Source: SH-MAG3 sp036374995 (lineage in GTDB: Bacteria; Gemmatimonadota; Gemmatimonadetes; Longimicrobiales; RSA9). Taken from it: a DNA stretch of 64,000 nt. Positions 17,614-27,677 of the stretch are shown here, in pieces. The stretch covers positions 1 through 64,000 of the forward strand of contig DASUSS010000069.1 in NCBI GenBank assembly GCA_036374995.1, written 5' to 3'. Positions within the stretch are counted from its first letter, which is position 1. Each line of letters opens with the position of its first letter. The translations under genes and the position numbers were made by a program. The notes below the pieces were generated by a model. That model was not told where the DNA came from. It did not search any database and was given only the letters and a program-made list of their open reading frames with translations.

Positions 17614-19239
17614 TCAGTACTGTCCGGCGCGTTGCGCGCCCGCGCGCACGTACACGGCCGGCTCACCCTCCACGCCCGTGCGGTCTACGGCGCTCACCGC
17701 GATCATGTCCGGCGGCACGCCATCCTTCCAGTCGATGCTGAGCTCGCGGGAAGTGCCGGGCACGAGACGGGTGTCCCAGCGATCACCCCAGCGCGCATGC
17801 ACGATCAGCCGCGCGGGCCGGGCGGCGTCGTAGTCGAGGCGTACGAGCGTAGCCGACGTCTCGCGCCGCTGCTCGAAGGCGAGCGGGGGCCGCATCGGCC
17901 GGCCCGGAGAGAGCCAGGGTGTGGCGGGCACGAGTGCCGGCTCCGTGTAGACGTGACTCCGGAACGCGTCGGTGAGGCCGTCGGGGTTCCGCAGCAGGCT
18001 GGACGCGCTGAAGTGGATGTTGCCGGTGGCGCCCGGCTCTGCGCGCGTCAGCCGGATCTGCTCGAGGATCTCCGACGCGTTCCAGCCGCGCCCGCCGCCC
18101 CGCACGCTGTTCGGAATGTTGCCCGCCCAGATGTGTCGGCCATGGCGGTTCTGCTCGGCCCACCACCTCAGCAACGTCGCATAGTCCTGCTGCGGCGCAT
18201 GCGTGCGCCAGTAGAGCTGCGGCGCGTAATAATCCGCCCAGCCGTTCACGAGCCACTTCCGTGAATCGGCGAAAAGCTCGACGTACGAATCGAGGCCGCG
18301 CACGGACTGCGGATGACCGGGCCGCCAGATCCCGAACGGACTGATGCCGACCCGCACGTGCGGCCTGGCTCCGCGCACCGTGCGATACAGCTGCTCGACG
18401 AATTGATCGATCGTGGCGCGGCGCCAGTCAGCGCGACTCATCCCCGAGCGCGTGCCATGGCGCTGCCATGTCACGTCGTCGGGGAACTCGATCATGCGCC
18501 CGCGCGAGTCGCGCTCGCGGTACGGATAGAAGTAGTCGTCCAGATGCACGGCATCGATGTCGTAGCGCCGGACGACATCGCTGATCACATCCAGCGCCTG
18601 CTGCCGTGCCGCCGGCTCGGCGGGATCCATCCAGTAGTGCGTGCCGTACCGTCGCACGATGTCCGGCCGCCGTCGCATGACATGGGTCGCGGCCCGCTGC
18701 GTCCGCCTCGAGACGAAGCCGGCACGGAACGGATTGAACCAGGCGTGCAGCTCGAGCCCGCGCGCGTGCGCTTCCCGGACCGCGAACTCGAGCGGGTCCC
18801 AGTACGGATCCGGCGCGCGACCCTGCTGACCCGTGAGGAATTCGGACCACGGCTCGAGCGCGGACGCGTACAAAGCGTCGCCCGCCGGACGTACCTGGAA
18901 GATCACTGCGTTGAGGCCGAGGTCGCGTGCGGCGTCGAGGATGCGGAGCAGCTCCTGCTGTGCCTCGGCCGTCGTGAGGCCCGGCCGCGATGGCCAGTCC
19001 ATATTGTGCACCGTGGCGATCCACACACCGCGAAACTCGCGTGCGACTTGCGGCAGTGCGACCGGCGCCGTGCTCGCGTAGTACGGGCTGCGCGGCAGCT
19101 CCGCCGTCGCGGGACTGGCGACATCGCTGCGTGGCGCGGCGGTCTCCGTCGCACCACGTGCTGCATACGGCTCCATGCGCGGCGCGCACGCGGCGAGCAC
19201 GGCGAGCGTTGCGGCCGTCGGCAGCGCGCAGCGAGGCAT
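17614..19239 (-). CDS. Lipoprotein glycosyl-hydrolase-like 10 (GHL10, YngK type)
   Basis: A 541-residue lipoprotein: lipobox LAAC with Cys18, then the GHL10/DUF187 catalytic barrel beginning EFRGVWIATVHNMDWPS. Characteristic segments follow: LNAVIFQVRPAGDALYAS, LELHAWFNPFRAG, YDIDAVHLDDYFYPY and VRVGISPFGIWRPG. The Asp residues in HLDDYF are probable active-site acids. The C-terminal 120 residues look like a beta-sandwich. The family is assigned to carbohydrate (probably cell-wall or exopolysaccharide) hydrolysis on the cell surface. It starts 5 bp after the divergent FtsH stop, so the two are probably one transcript. Confidence 0.92.
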   Translation of the reverse strand: MPRCALPTAATLAVLAACAPRMEPYAARGATETAAPRSDVASPATAELPRSPYYASTAPVALPQVAREFRGVWIATVHNMDWPSRPGLTTAEAQQELLRILDAARDLGLNAVIFQVRPAGDALYASALEPWSEFLTGQQGRAPDPYWDPLEFAVREAHARGLELHAWFNPFRAGFVSRRTQRAATHVMRRRPDIVRRYGTHYWMDPAEPAARQQALDVISDVVRRYDIDAVHLDDYFYPYRERDSRGRMIEFPDDVTWQRHGTRSGMSRADWRRATIDQFVEQLYRTVRGARPHVRVGISPFGIWRPGHPQSVRGLDSYVELFADSRKWLVNGWADYYAPQLYWRTHAPQQDYATLLRWWAEQNRHGRHIWAGNIPNSVRGGGRGWNASEILEQIRLTRAEPGATGNIHFSASSLLRNPDGLTDAFRSHVYTEPALVPATPWLSPGRPMRPPLAFEQRRETSATLVRLDYDAARPARLIVHARWGDRWDTRLVPGTSRELSIDWKDGVPPDMIAVSAVDRTGVEGEPAVYVRAGAQRAGQY

Positions 19240-19244
19240 GTGGC

Positions 19245-21089
19245 TCAGGCTCCGATCGTGCGGCCGAGTCGGACGCCGTGGCGCTCGAGCAGCGCGAGCG
19301 CAGCCGCGCCATCGAGCGTCTCGTGCTCCAGCAGTGCCTGTGCGAGCGCCTCCAGTGCCTCGCGATGCCGCGTGAGGATTTCGCGCGTTCGATCGTAGAG
19401 CCGCGCGAGCAGGGCCTGAACCTCCGCATCCATCCGCGACTGCGCCTCGCCGCTCAGCGGCCCGGCCTCCTCATCGTGGATGAGCAGCGATCCCGTCGAT
19501 GACATGCCGAGACGGTAGACCATCCGGCGGGCAATGCGATTCACGTGCACGAGGTCGCTTTCCGCTCCGCCCGTAACGTGCTCGGCACCGAAGATCAGCT
19601 CTTCCGCGACGCGGCCGCCCAGACCCTTGATGATCTGCGCCTCGAGGTAGCTCCTGGGGTGCAGGTGGCGGTCATCGTCGGGCGCGAAATGCGCCACGCC
19701 CATGGCGCGGCCGCGCGGCTGGATCGTCACCTTGTGCAGGCCATCGTCCGGACACGCAACGACGCCGGCGACGGCGTGGCCGGCCTCGTGGTAAGCGACG
19801 ATCTTCCACTCGCGGTCAGGTGCGCGGAACCCCACACGCTCCTTGCCGAGCAGCATGCGGTCGCGCGCCGCCTCGAAGTGCGGCCACTGTACGAGCGGGG
19901 AGCCGTCGCGCACCGCGAAGATCGCCGCTTCGTTCAGCAGGTTCGCCAGCTCGGCGCCGCTCGCGCCGGGCGTCAGCCGCGCCAGTCGGCAAAGGTCTAC
20001 ATCAGCGCCCAACGGTACACGCCTCCGTGCGGCGTGCAGCCGCAGGATCGCCTCGCGACCGTCCACCGTCGGCAGACCGACCGTGACATGCCGATCGAAG
20101 CGGCCGGGCCGCTTCAGCGCAGCATCGAGATCCTCCGGACGGTTCGTCGCGCCGATCACGACGACCCCCTCCGTCGGTGCAAAACCGTCCATCTCGACCA
20201 GCAACTGGTTCAGCGTGCGGTCATCCTCGTTGTGCGAGCGATTGCGGCCACGCGTGCCACCGAGCGCATCCAGCTCGTCAATGAAGATCACGCCGCCCTT
20301 CTTCCGCGCACGCGCGAACAGCGAACGGATGCGGTGCGCGCCGAGGCCCACGACGAAGCCGGTCACCTCGGAGCCGCTCAGCTGGTAGAACGGCACGCCC
20401 GCTTCGCCGGCCACGGCGCGAGCAAGCAGCGTCTTGCCCGTACCCGGCGGGCCGACCAGCAGCACACCCTTCGGCACGCGCGCGCCCAGTGCCGCAAAGG
20501 CGGAAGGCGCGCGCAGGAAATGAACGACCTCGCGCAGATCGTCCGCCGCGCCCTGCGTGCCCGCGACATCATCGAACGTGGTGTCGCTCTCCGCCGCCCG
20601 ACCGACCTGGCCGCGACCCTCTCCGCGCATCTGGATGTACACAAAATAACCGAGCCCACCGAACAGCAGCACCTGCAGCAGAACCGCAAAGCCCGTCCGG
20701 TACAGTTCCGTCGTGCGCGAGGACTGGAACGTCACCGCAATCCCCAGATCGCCGGCACGGTCCGCAAGCTGCTCCGCCGATGCCGACGGGTACACCGTCA
20801 CGAAGTCGAACTGACCCTCCGGTAACGCGCTGCCTACGTAGCGGCCGTGCACCAGGTCCCGGGACGCGTCGATCTCGATCGCACCGACGCGCGCCGACTC
20901 GAACGCACCCAGCAGCTCGGAGTACGTGAGCGTCTGCGTCTCCGGCCGCCCGGTCAGCAGCGGGATCGCAATCGCCGCCGCGCCACCGACCAGCAGGGTC
21001 GCGACCAGCAGCCTCCATCGGGCCAATACTCCGGTCCGCCCTGTCGCAGGTGCGACACGGCGCGGGAGCTTTTCGTCGACGTCGCTCAT
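19245..21089 (-). CDS. FtsH-type membrane AAA+ zinc metalloprotease, divergent paralogue
   Basis: A 614-residue FtsH-like protease: two membrane helices (about 24-46 and 132-152) flank a periplasmic domain, then an AAA+ domain with Walker A GPPGTGKT at 213-220, Walker B IFIDELDA at 268-275 and the second region of homology ATNRPEDLDAALKRPGRFDR. The protease domain has HEAGH at 434-438 and the third zinc ligand in GGAESDL (Asp512). FtsH degrades misfolded membrane and some soluble proteins. Differences from canonical FtsH: the pore loop reads VTGFVVGLGA rather than VEMFVGVGA, and the hydrophobic and periplasmic part is divergent. It is probably an accessory FtsH, transcribed with the GHL10 lipoprotein downstream. 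Confidence 0.92.
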   Translation of the reverse strand: MSDVDEKLPRRVAPATGRTGVLARWRLLVATLLVGGAAAIAIPLLTGRPETQTLTYSELLGAFESARVGAIEIDASRDLVHGRYVGSALPEGQFDFVTVYPSASAEQLADRAGDLGIAVTFQSSRTTELYRTGFAVLLQVLLFGGLGYFVYIQMRGEGRGQVGRAAESDTTFDDVAGTQGAADDLREVVHFLRAPSAFAALGARVPKGVLLVGPPGTGKTLLARAVAGEAGVPFYQLSGSEVTGFVVGLGAHRIRSLFARARKKGGVIFIDELDALGGTRGRNRSHNEDDRTLNQLLVEMDGFAPTEGVVVIGATNRPEDLDAALKRPGRFDRHVTVGLPTVDGREAILRLHAARRRVPLGADVDLCRLARLTPGASGAELANLLNEAAIFAVRDGSPLVQWPHFEAARDRMLLGKERVGFRAPDREWKIVAYHEAGHAVAGVVACPDDGLHKVTIQPRGRAMGVAHFAPDDDRHLHPRSYLEAQIIKGLGGRVAEELIFGAEHVTGGAESDLVHVNRIARRMVYRLGMSSTGSLLIHDEEAGPLSGEAQSRMDAEVQALLARLYDRTREILTRHREALEALAQALLEHETLDGAAALALLERHGVRLGRTIGA

Positions 21090-21182
21090 GACGGATTTTC
21101 GATGCAGTGAAAACGGGCCTTCGTCTCCTTCCTACCACCGCCCGGCGCGTTTGTGCCCGAGCCGGCGCGCCCGGACCCGGAA

Positions 21183-22601
21183 TCAGGCGAACGTCCGCTT
21201 CAGCGCGGTGCTGGCGGCATGATAGCCGCACATTCCGTGTACAGCCCCGCCCGGCGGCGTCGAGGCGGAGCAGAGGTACAGATTCGTCCCGGGCACGACG
21301 TACGGATTCCAGCGCGGCACGGGGCGGAAGAAGAGCTGAGGCAGGTGCTGCGCGCCGGCGTTGATGTCACCGCCGATCATGTTGGCGTTGTGCGCTTCGA
21401 GTTTGGCGGGCGTAATGACGCTGCGATCCAGTATGAGATCGCGGAACCCGGGCGCGAATCGTTCGATCTGTGCCTCGATCGCCGCGGTCATGTCCACGGC
21501 CGAGCCGTGCGGCATGTGGCAGTAGGCCCAGGCGACGTGGGATCCGTCGGGCGCACGGGAGCGGTCGAACAGAGTCGGCTGAACGAACAGGACGAACGGC
21601 CTGTCGGCGAGGCGGCCCTCCCAGGGGGCGCGCTCGGACGCGAGCACCTCGTCGTAGCTGCCGGCCAGGTGGAGCACGGCGCTCTCGGAGCAGCGGCGGT
21701 TGCGCCAGGGCACGGGGCCGGAGAGCGCCCAGTCGACCTTGTGGGCACCGGGGCCATAGCGGAACCGCTCCAGCTGGCGTCGGTAGCGCGGCGGCAGCCG
21801 ATCGCCGGCCATGCGCAGCAGCTGGCGCGGTGTGATATCGAGCAGAATCGCGCGCGCGGGCGGCAGCTCGCGCAGATCGCTCACGGGTGCGCCGGTCTCG
21901 ATCGCGCCGCCCAGCTCTCTGAAATGAGCGGCGAGCGCGTGCGCGATCTGCCGCGAGCCGCCGCGCGCGAGCGGCCAGCCGACCGCGTGGCCCGCGATGC
22001 ACAGCATCAGGCCGAACGATGCCGTGCCGGCCCAGTCGAGCGGTAGCATGCAGTGCCCGGCGACCGCCGCGAACATTGCACGCGTGCTGTCATTGCGGAA
22101 GCGGCTCCGGACGAGGCCATCCACGGAGCGCAGCGCGTGCCGCCCGAAACGTGCCATGAAGAACGGCCGGCCGGGAATGCGGATCGGGCGAAGTGTCTCG
22201 TCGATGAGATCCCGCCAGCGCTCGACGAACGGCTCCACCAGATCCCGATAGGCCGGACCGTCGACACCGAGCGCCTCGACCGTTGCATCGAGCGTGCGCT
22301 CCAGTGTCACGACACTGCCATCCGCGAACGGATGCACGAGCAGCGTCGGCGTGTGCACCCACTCGAGTCCGTGCTGCGCCAGCGGCAGCTGACGGAAGAA
22401 CGGCGACGCCACACCCATCGGATGCACTGTCGAGCACACGTCGTGGAGATAACCCGGCAGCGTCAACGCCTCCGTGCGCGTGCCACCGCCGATCACCGGC
22501 GCGGCCTCCCGCACCAGCACCGACAGCCCCTCCCGCGCGAGCGTGATCGCCGCCGCCAGACCGTTCGGCCCGGCACCGACGACGATGGCGTCGAATGAAA
22601 T
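21183..22601 (-). CDS. Phytoene-desaturase-like FAD-dependent oxidoreductase, probable ATT start
   Basis: A 472-residue flavoprotein of the phytoene desaturase / PYROXD2-like amine-oxidase superfamily. The FAD-binding motif FDAIVVGAGPNGLAAAITLA is at the N-terminus, and the C-terminal FAD segment NLYLCSASTPPGGAVHGMCG is present. Start choice: a perfect AGGAGG at 22607-22612 lies 5 bases before an in-frame ATT at 22601, giving (M)SFDAIVVGAG, exactly where the family begins. No ATG, GTG or TTG lies between that site and a TTG at 22667, which has no ribosome site. Substrate unknown; related bacterial enzymes act on carotenoids or other isoprenoids, and no carotenoid genes are nearby. Confidence 0.85.
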   Translation of the reverse strand: MSFDAIVVGAGPNGLAAAITLAREGLSVLVREAAPVIGGGTRTEALTLPGYLHDVCSTVHPMGVASPFFRQLPLAQHGLEWVHTPTLLVHPFADGSVVTLERTLDATVEALGVDGPAYRDLVEPFVERWRDLIDETLRPIRIPGRPFFMARFGRHALRSVDGLVRSRFRNDSTRAMFAAVAGHCMLPLDWAGTASFGLMLCIAGHAVGWPLARGGSRQIAHALAAHFRELGGAIETGAPVSDLRELPPARAILLDITPRQLLRMAGDRLPPRYRRQLERFRYGPGAHKVDWALSGPVPWRNRRCSESAVLHLAGSYDEVLASERAPWEGRLADRPFVLFVQPTLFDRSRAPDGSHVAWAYCHMPHGSAVDMTAAIEAQIERFAPGFRDLILDRSVITPAKLEAHNANMIGGDINAGAQHLPQLFFRPVPRWNPYVVPGTNLYLCSASTPPGGAVHGMCGYHAASTALKRTFA

Positions 22602-22950
22602 GCGCGCCTCCTGGTTTTGGCGAGTGTGCGCGGGGTCAAGGATCGTGCCGGAGAGAGGGGCGGGCAATGGGTAATGCGGGGGGCGACGGCGGGGTTCGAA
22701 TGCGGGGGGATCAACGGCGGGGGATCAACGGCGGGCGATCAACTGCGGGTGATGAACTGCGGGTGATGAACTGCGGGTGATGAACTGCGGGTGATGACCT
22801 GCGGGATGAAACTGCGGGATGAAACTGCGGGACAGACTTCGGGGATGGACGGCGGGACACGGGGGCCATCTGTTGCGGGGGGATCGGGGGGCGGGAATGT
22901 GGCCCGATCAACCATTCAGTCGCCCCGATGGGAGCCGTATTCTGGAATTC
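22602..22950. other. Intergenic region carrying the left 14-bp repeat array
   Basis: This 349-bp region between the flavoprotein and the S23 gene is mostly the direct-repeat array at 22695-22832, followed by degenerate G-rich sequence to about 22905. No gene is supported. The region just upstream of the S23 ATG has GGAGCC 12-14 bases away, a weak ribosome site. Confidence 0.5.
22695..22832 (+). repeat. Left tandem array of a 14-bp unit (GATGAACTGCGGGT), flanking the S23 gene
   Basis: About ten head-to-tail units. In register at 14 bp are 22709, 22723, 22737, 22751, 22765 and 22779; three are identical to GATGAACTGCGGGT, one has GATCAACTGCGGGT and two GATCAACGGCGGG. The later units are 12-13 bp and diverge (GATGACCTGCGG, GATGAAACTGCGG twice). 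A degenerate unit precedes at 22695. There are no unique spacers. The same unit occurs in opposite orientation on the other side of the S23 gene. Confidence 0.9.
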
Positions 22951-23313
22951 ATGGAAACGAGCTCTCCGGGCCCCTACGGACCCGAACGACTTCGCGTGTA
23001 TCATCTCGCGCTCGCCTTCGCGCGGGAGTTGGACGCAACGCTTCGGCGTGTGCGAGTAGATCCGTCACTCGCGAACCATCTCGTGCGCGCAGCCGAATCG
23101 ATCATCCTCAACGTGTCCGAAGGCTCGGCGCACCTCTCACCAGGCAGGAAACGCTACCACTATCAGGTCGCGTATGCGTCCGCGGGTGAGTGCATCGGCG
23201 CACTCGCACGGCTCAAGGACCGCTATCCGCGAGTGGAGACGCGCTCGCTGGTGAACACGGCCAAACTGATTTCGAAGATGCTGCACCGCCTCATGGCGAA
23301 CCAGCGGACCTGA
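22951..23313 (+). CDS. S23/four-helix-bundle (23S rRNA intervening-sequence type) protein
   Basis: A 120-residue helical protein of the S23 / four-helix-bundle family, first found in intervening sequences of 23S rRNA genes and related in fold to the Avd protein of diversity-generating retroelements. The family signature is clear: LVRAAESIILNVSEGSAHLS (residues 45-64), then RYHYQVAYASAGECIGALAR. Length is standard. These proteins form pentameric barrels with a basic surface and are thought to bind nucleic acid, but their biological role outside retroelements is not established. There is no rRNA or reverse transcriptase in the window. The gene lies exactly between two inverted arrays of one 14-bp repeat. 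Confidence 0.88.
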   Translation: METSSPGPYGPERLRVYHLALAFARELDATLRRVRVDPSLANHLVRAAESIILNVSEGSAHLSPGRKRYHYQVAYASAGECIGALARLKDRYPRVETRSLVNTAKLISKMLHRLMANQRT

Positions 23314-23352
23314 GCGCCCTTCACCCACCCGGCAGTGTGGGTCAATAGCTCA

Positions 23353-23371
23353 GCCATAACCCCGTTATGGC
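23353..23371. other. Small perfect hairpin after the S23 gene
   Basis: GCCATAAC at 23353-23360 pairs perfectly with GTTATGGC at 23364-23371 over a 3-base loop, 40 bp after the S23 stop and 29 bp before the right array. It is AT-richer than its surroundings. It could be a terminator remnant or part of the locus fold; no T-run follows. Confidence 0.5.
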
Positions 23372-23399
23372 AATGTGAAACGAGCATCCGTCTCATTCA

Positions 23400-23512
23400 C
23401 CCGCTGTTCATCCCCCGCAGTTTCATATCCCGCAGTTCATCACCCGCAGTTGATCACCCGCAGTTGATCCCCCGCAGTTCATCCCCCGCAGTTCATCCCC
23501 CGCAGTTCAAAC
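23400..23512 (-). repeat. Right tandem array of the same 14-bp unit, inverted
   Basis: Eight units in the reverse orientation (CCCGCAGTTCATCM on the plus strand). Six are in perfect 14-bp register at 23429, 23443, 23457, 23471, 23485 and 23499; the first two are slightly irregular (CCCGCTGTTCATC and CCCGCAGTTTCATAT). The array ends 4 bp before the stop codon of the convergent SDR gene. Its units are complementary to those of the left array at 22695-22832, including the GATC/GATG variants. Confidence 0.9.
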
Positions 23513-23516
23513 AGGC

Positions 23517-24428
23517 TCAAAGCCTCTTCACCACCACCCCGATCACCCAGTCCCTGACCCGCCCCGGCACCACTCGCTCGAGCACCATCCTCACCCACGC
23601 GTCCTTCCCGACCACATATCGTATCCGCGGCCGCTTCGCAGTGAGCGCATGCGCGACCGCGTCCGCGACGCGTTCCGGTGGCAGGCCGCTCATGCCCCGC
23701 TGTGCGCGCGAGCGCAGCGTGTTCAGCGCCGGGCCGTAGTACTGCTCGACCTGGGGCGACATCCGCTCGATGTTGCGCTCGCCGTCGCGGATCGCGGTTT
23801 CCCAGATCGGCGTGGCAATGACGCCGGGCTCGATGATGGATACGGCGATGCCGTGTGGTCTCAGCTCGACGCGCAGCGCGTCGGCTGCGGCCTCGAGTGC
23901 GAACTTGGATGCGGCGTACGCACCGATGAACGGGAGTGCGCTCCTGCCGGATATCGAGCTCATGAAGACGATGCGGCCGGCGCGATGATCGGCCATTGCC
24001 GAGGCGCGCGAGCGGCGGAGCAGCGGCAGACAGGCCTGGGTGACGGCGATCTGACCGATGACGTTGATGTCGAGCTGGCGCTGAAGCTCGTCGAGCGGCA
24101 GGAACTCGAGCGGTCCGGCGAGTGCGACGCCGGCGTTGTTCACGAGCGCCTGGAGTCCGCGCGCGCCGGTCTCGTCTGCGATGCGCGCGACCGTCTCCGC
24201 GATCTGATCGGCGTTCGTCACGTCGAGGCGAACGGGCACGACGCTGTCGCCGGCATCGCGCAGCAGTGCGAGACCATCGGCTTCGCGCCGCACGCCGGCA
24301 TAGACGCGGAAGCCGTCGCGCGCGAGGCGGAGCGTGCAGGCCGCACCGATCCCCTTCGATGCGCCGGTGACGAGCACGGCCGGCAGCGCATCGTAGGACC
24401 GCCGCGCGGGACGGCGTTCATCACTCAC
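23517..24428 (-). CDS. Short-chain dehydrogenase/reductase (SDR)
   Basis: A 303-residue classical SDR. The cofactor motif TGASKGIG is at 21-28, the NNAG motif at 97-100, and the catalytic Ser158, Tyr171 and Lys175 (YAASK) are in place. The GTG start overlaps the stop of the upstream TPR gene (GTGA), so the genes are coupled. The substrate is unknown; the C-terminal hydrophobic tail (RVRDWVIGVVVKRL) may associate with membrane. The stop codon lies against the right repeat array. Confidence 0.93.
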   Translation of the reverse strand: MSDERRPARRSYDALPAVLVTGASKGIGAACTLRLARDGFRVYAGVRREADGLALLRDAGDSVVPVRLDVTNADQIAETVARIADETGARGLQALVNNAGVALAGPLEFLPLDELQRQLDINVIGQIAVTQACLPLLRRSRASAMADHRAGRIVFMSSISGRSALPFIGAYAASKFALEAAADALRVELRPHGIAVSIIEPGVIATPIWETAIRDGERNIERMSPQVEQYYGPALNTLRSRAQRGMSGLPPERVADAVAHALTAKRPRIRYVVGKDAWVRMVLERVVPGRVRDWVIGVVVKRL

Positions 24429-26200
24429 GCGCGTAGAACGATCCCGATCTCGCTGACAACGCTCTGGAAGCGCGGGTCCCCGCGCAGCGGGCGGAGCAGC
24501 GGGTGTGGGAGCAGCAGGAGCAGGTGCGCATCGCCACGTGCGCGGAACGCGGCATCGATCGCTTCCATGGCGCGGTCGTTCTCGCCCAGTGCGACCAGCC
24601 AGCCCGTCCGCTCCAGGCCGGGCAGCGCGGCGGCACCGAGGACGGCGCGCACGGCGGCGGGGCGCGCGGCGTCATCGCGCAGGCCGTCGGCGACAGCACG
24701 GTAGAGCGCGGCTCGCCCGGGTGTGAACTCCGCCAGGTGCTCGATCGCCGCGGCGGCATCGGCCGTGCGCCCGGCCGCGATCAGAACGAATGCGTGGTTC
24801 ACCAGGCCGGGGCCGAACCCGGGATGCCGCAGTATAAGCTCGCTCGAGGCGGCCGCCGCGTCGGGCGATCCGCTGAGCGTACGGAAGTAGACATCGATGT
24901 AGGCCGCTGCCGGCGCGGTCGGATTCGCCGCGAGCACCTTGTCCAGATGCGAGCGCGCCTCGCCGTACCGGCCGAGCAGCATCAGCGTCTCGGCATACCA
25001 TTGATGTGAGGTCGGATCACCCGGGTCGTAGCCGAGCGCACGACGGTAGAAGCGCTCCGCACCGGGCAGGTCCCACTCGAAGTTCTGTGCGATCTGGCCC
25101 ATGGCCGCGTATGCATCGCCGAGGCTGGGGTCCAGCTCGATCGCACGGGCGGCGGCCGCGAGACCGCGCACCACCGCGCTGTCGACCGGATAGTCACCGT
25201 ACATCGGCAGCACCGCGTACGCCTGAGCCAGAGCGGCATGCGCCAGCGCGAACGCCGTATCCGCATCGACGGCCGCCTGGAAATGCGTGCGTGCCTGCCG
25301 CAGGTCACTGTCCGTGCGCTGATGCCAGCGCTGCAGGCCGAGCATGTACTGCTCGAGCGCAAACGCGTTCTTCGTACCGCGCTCACCTGCTTCGGGCGCC
25401 GGCGCGATCCGCACCTTCAGCGCCTCGACGATCGCCTCGGAGATCCGGTCCTGGAGTGCAAAGACGTCCTCCGCGCCACCCTCGAACGTCTCCGACCAGA
25501 GCTGGAACCCGTCCGATACATCGATCAGGCGTGCCTGCACGCGCACGTGGTCGCCCTCGCGCCGCACACTCCCCTCCAGCACGGCCTCCACACCGAGCCG
25601 CCGCCCGATCTCGCGCACATCCTCGTTCTGCCCCCTGAACGCGAACGAGGACGTGCGGGCCGGCACATCCAGGTCCGGCACCTGCGTCAGCCGATTCAGC
25701 AGCTCCTCCGCGATGCCGTCGCTCAGATACTCCTGATCCCGCGTCGAGCTGAGATCGGCGAACGGCAGCACTGCGATCGAGCCGATCGACGCGCCCCGCT
25801 CCACATGCCGTTCCGTACCGACACTCGCGAACGCCGCGAAGCCGACCAGCGCAACCAGGATCCCCAGCCCGAAGAACCCGGTCGCACGCGCACTCAGCTG
25901 GCGCCGGGCCGGCACTGCCGCACGCGCCGCGTCATCGACCGGCGTAACCTCCCCGAGAGGCGCCGTCCGCTGCACGCCCTGCGGCGTGATATCGAAGATC
26001 CACGCGAGCGCGAACACCACCGGAAAGCCGACGATCGCCAGCAGCACGATGTACGAGTTCGTCCACTCGTAATCGAGCAGCAGGATCGGCTGCACCGTCG
26101 TGTACACCTCCACCGCGATCCACGCGGCAACGGCATACGCGCCGACCACGCGAAGCACGTGGCGACGCCGAAGCTCACTGAAAAAATTGCGCGCCCTCAT
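24425..26200 (-). CDS. Membrane TPR protein with FlgO/adenylate-cyclase-associated domain
   Basis: A 591-residue protein. Two N-terminal membrane helices (about 16-36 and 48-68) and a third near 108-126 precede an extracytoplasmic region. Residues 140-275 have the pattern SIAVLPFADLSSTRDQEYLS, then DGIAEELLNRLTQVPDLDV and RLGVEAVLEGSVRREGDHVR, found in proteins with an alpha/beta domain often fused to adenylate cyclases or kinases in Gemmatimonadota and Proteobacteria. The remainder is TPR-like. There is no cyclase domain, so it is a stand-alone version. The ATG at 26200 follows GGAGGAGAGG. It is coupled to the SDR gene and divergent from a sigma-54 activator. Confidence 0.85.
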   Translation of the reverse strand: MRARNFFSELRRRHVLRVVGAYAVAAWIAVEVYTTVQPILLLDYEWTNSYIVLLAIVGFPVVFALAWIFDITPQGVQRTAPLGEVTPVDDAARAAVPARRQLSARATGFFGLGILVALVGFAAFASVGTERHVERGASIGSIAVLPFADLSSTRDQEYLSDGIAEELLNRLTQVPDLDVPARTSSFAFRGQNEDVREIGRRLGVEAVLEGSVRREGDHVRVQARLIDVSDGFQLWSETFEGGAEDVFALQDRISEAIVEALKVRIAPAPEAGERGTKNAFALEQYMLGLQRWHQRTDSDLRQARTHFQAAVDADTAFALAHAALAQAYAVLPMYGDYPVDSAVVRGLAAAARAIELDPSLGDAYAAMGQIAQNFEWDLPGAERFYRRALGYDPGDPTSHQWYAETLMLLGRYGEARSHLDKVLAANPTAPAAAYIDVYFRTLSGSPDAAAASSELILRHPGFGPGLVNHAFVLIAAGRTADAAAAIEHLAEFTPGRAALYRAVADGLRDDAARPAAVRAVLGAAALPGLERTGWLVALGENDRAMEAIDAAFRARGDAHLLLLLPHPLLRPLRGDPRFQSVVSEIGIVLRA

Positions 26201-26360
26201 GATTTCCTCTCCTCCGCTTGGACACCACGAGGGCGGGAAACGTTGGTTGATCGAGCGTCTGAAGCCGCGTTGCAGGCGATCCGGGAGGCTGTCCCGAAAT
26301 GGTACGCTATGTGCGACGTGCACCGCGCGCAATCGTCCGCTCTCTACACGAAATCGGGCC

Positions 26361-27677
<1,317 letters not shown>

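Noticed and set aside
22951..23313. Diversity-generating retroelement accessory protein Avd
   Set aside because: No reverse transcriptase, template repeat or variable repeat is seen in the window; S23-type family membership alone is claimed.
22695..23512. CRISPR array
   Set aside because: The repeats are 14 bp, directly abutting with no unique spacers, in opposite orientation on each side of a gene, and there are no cas genes.
24425..26200. Adenylate cyclase
   Set aside because: It has the domain often fused to cyclases plus TPRs, but no cyclase catalytic domain.
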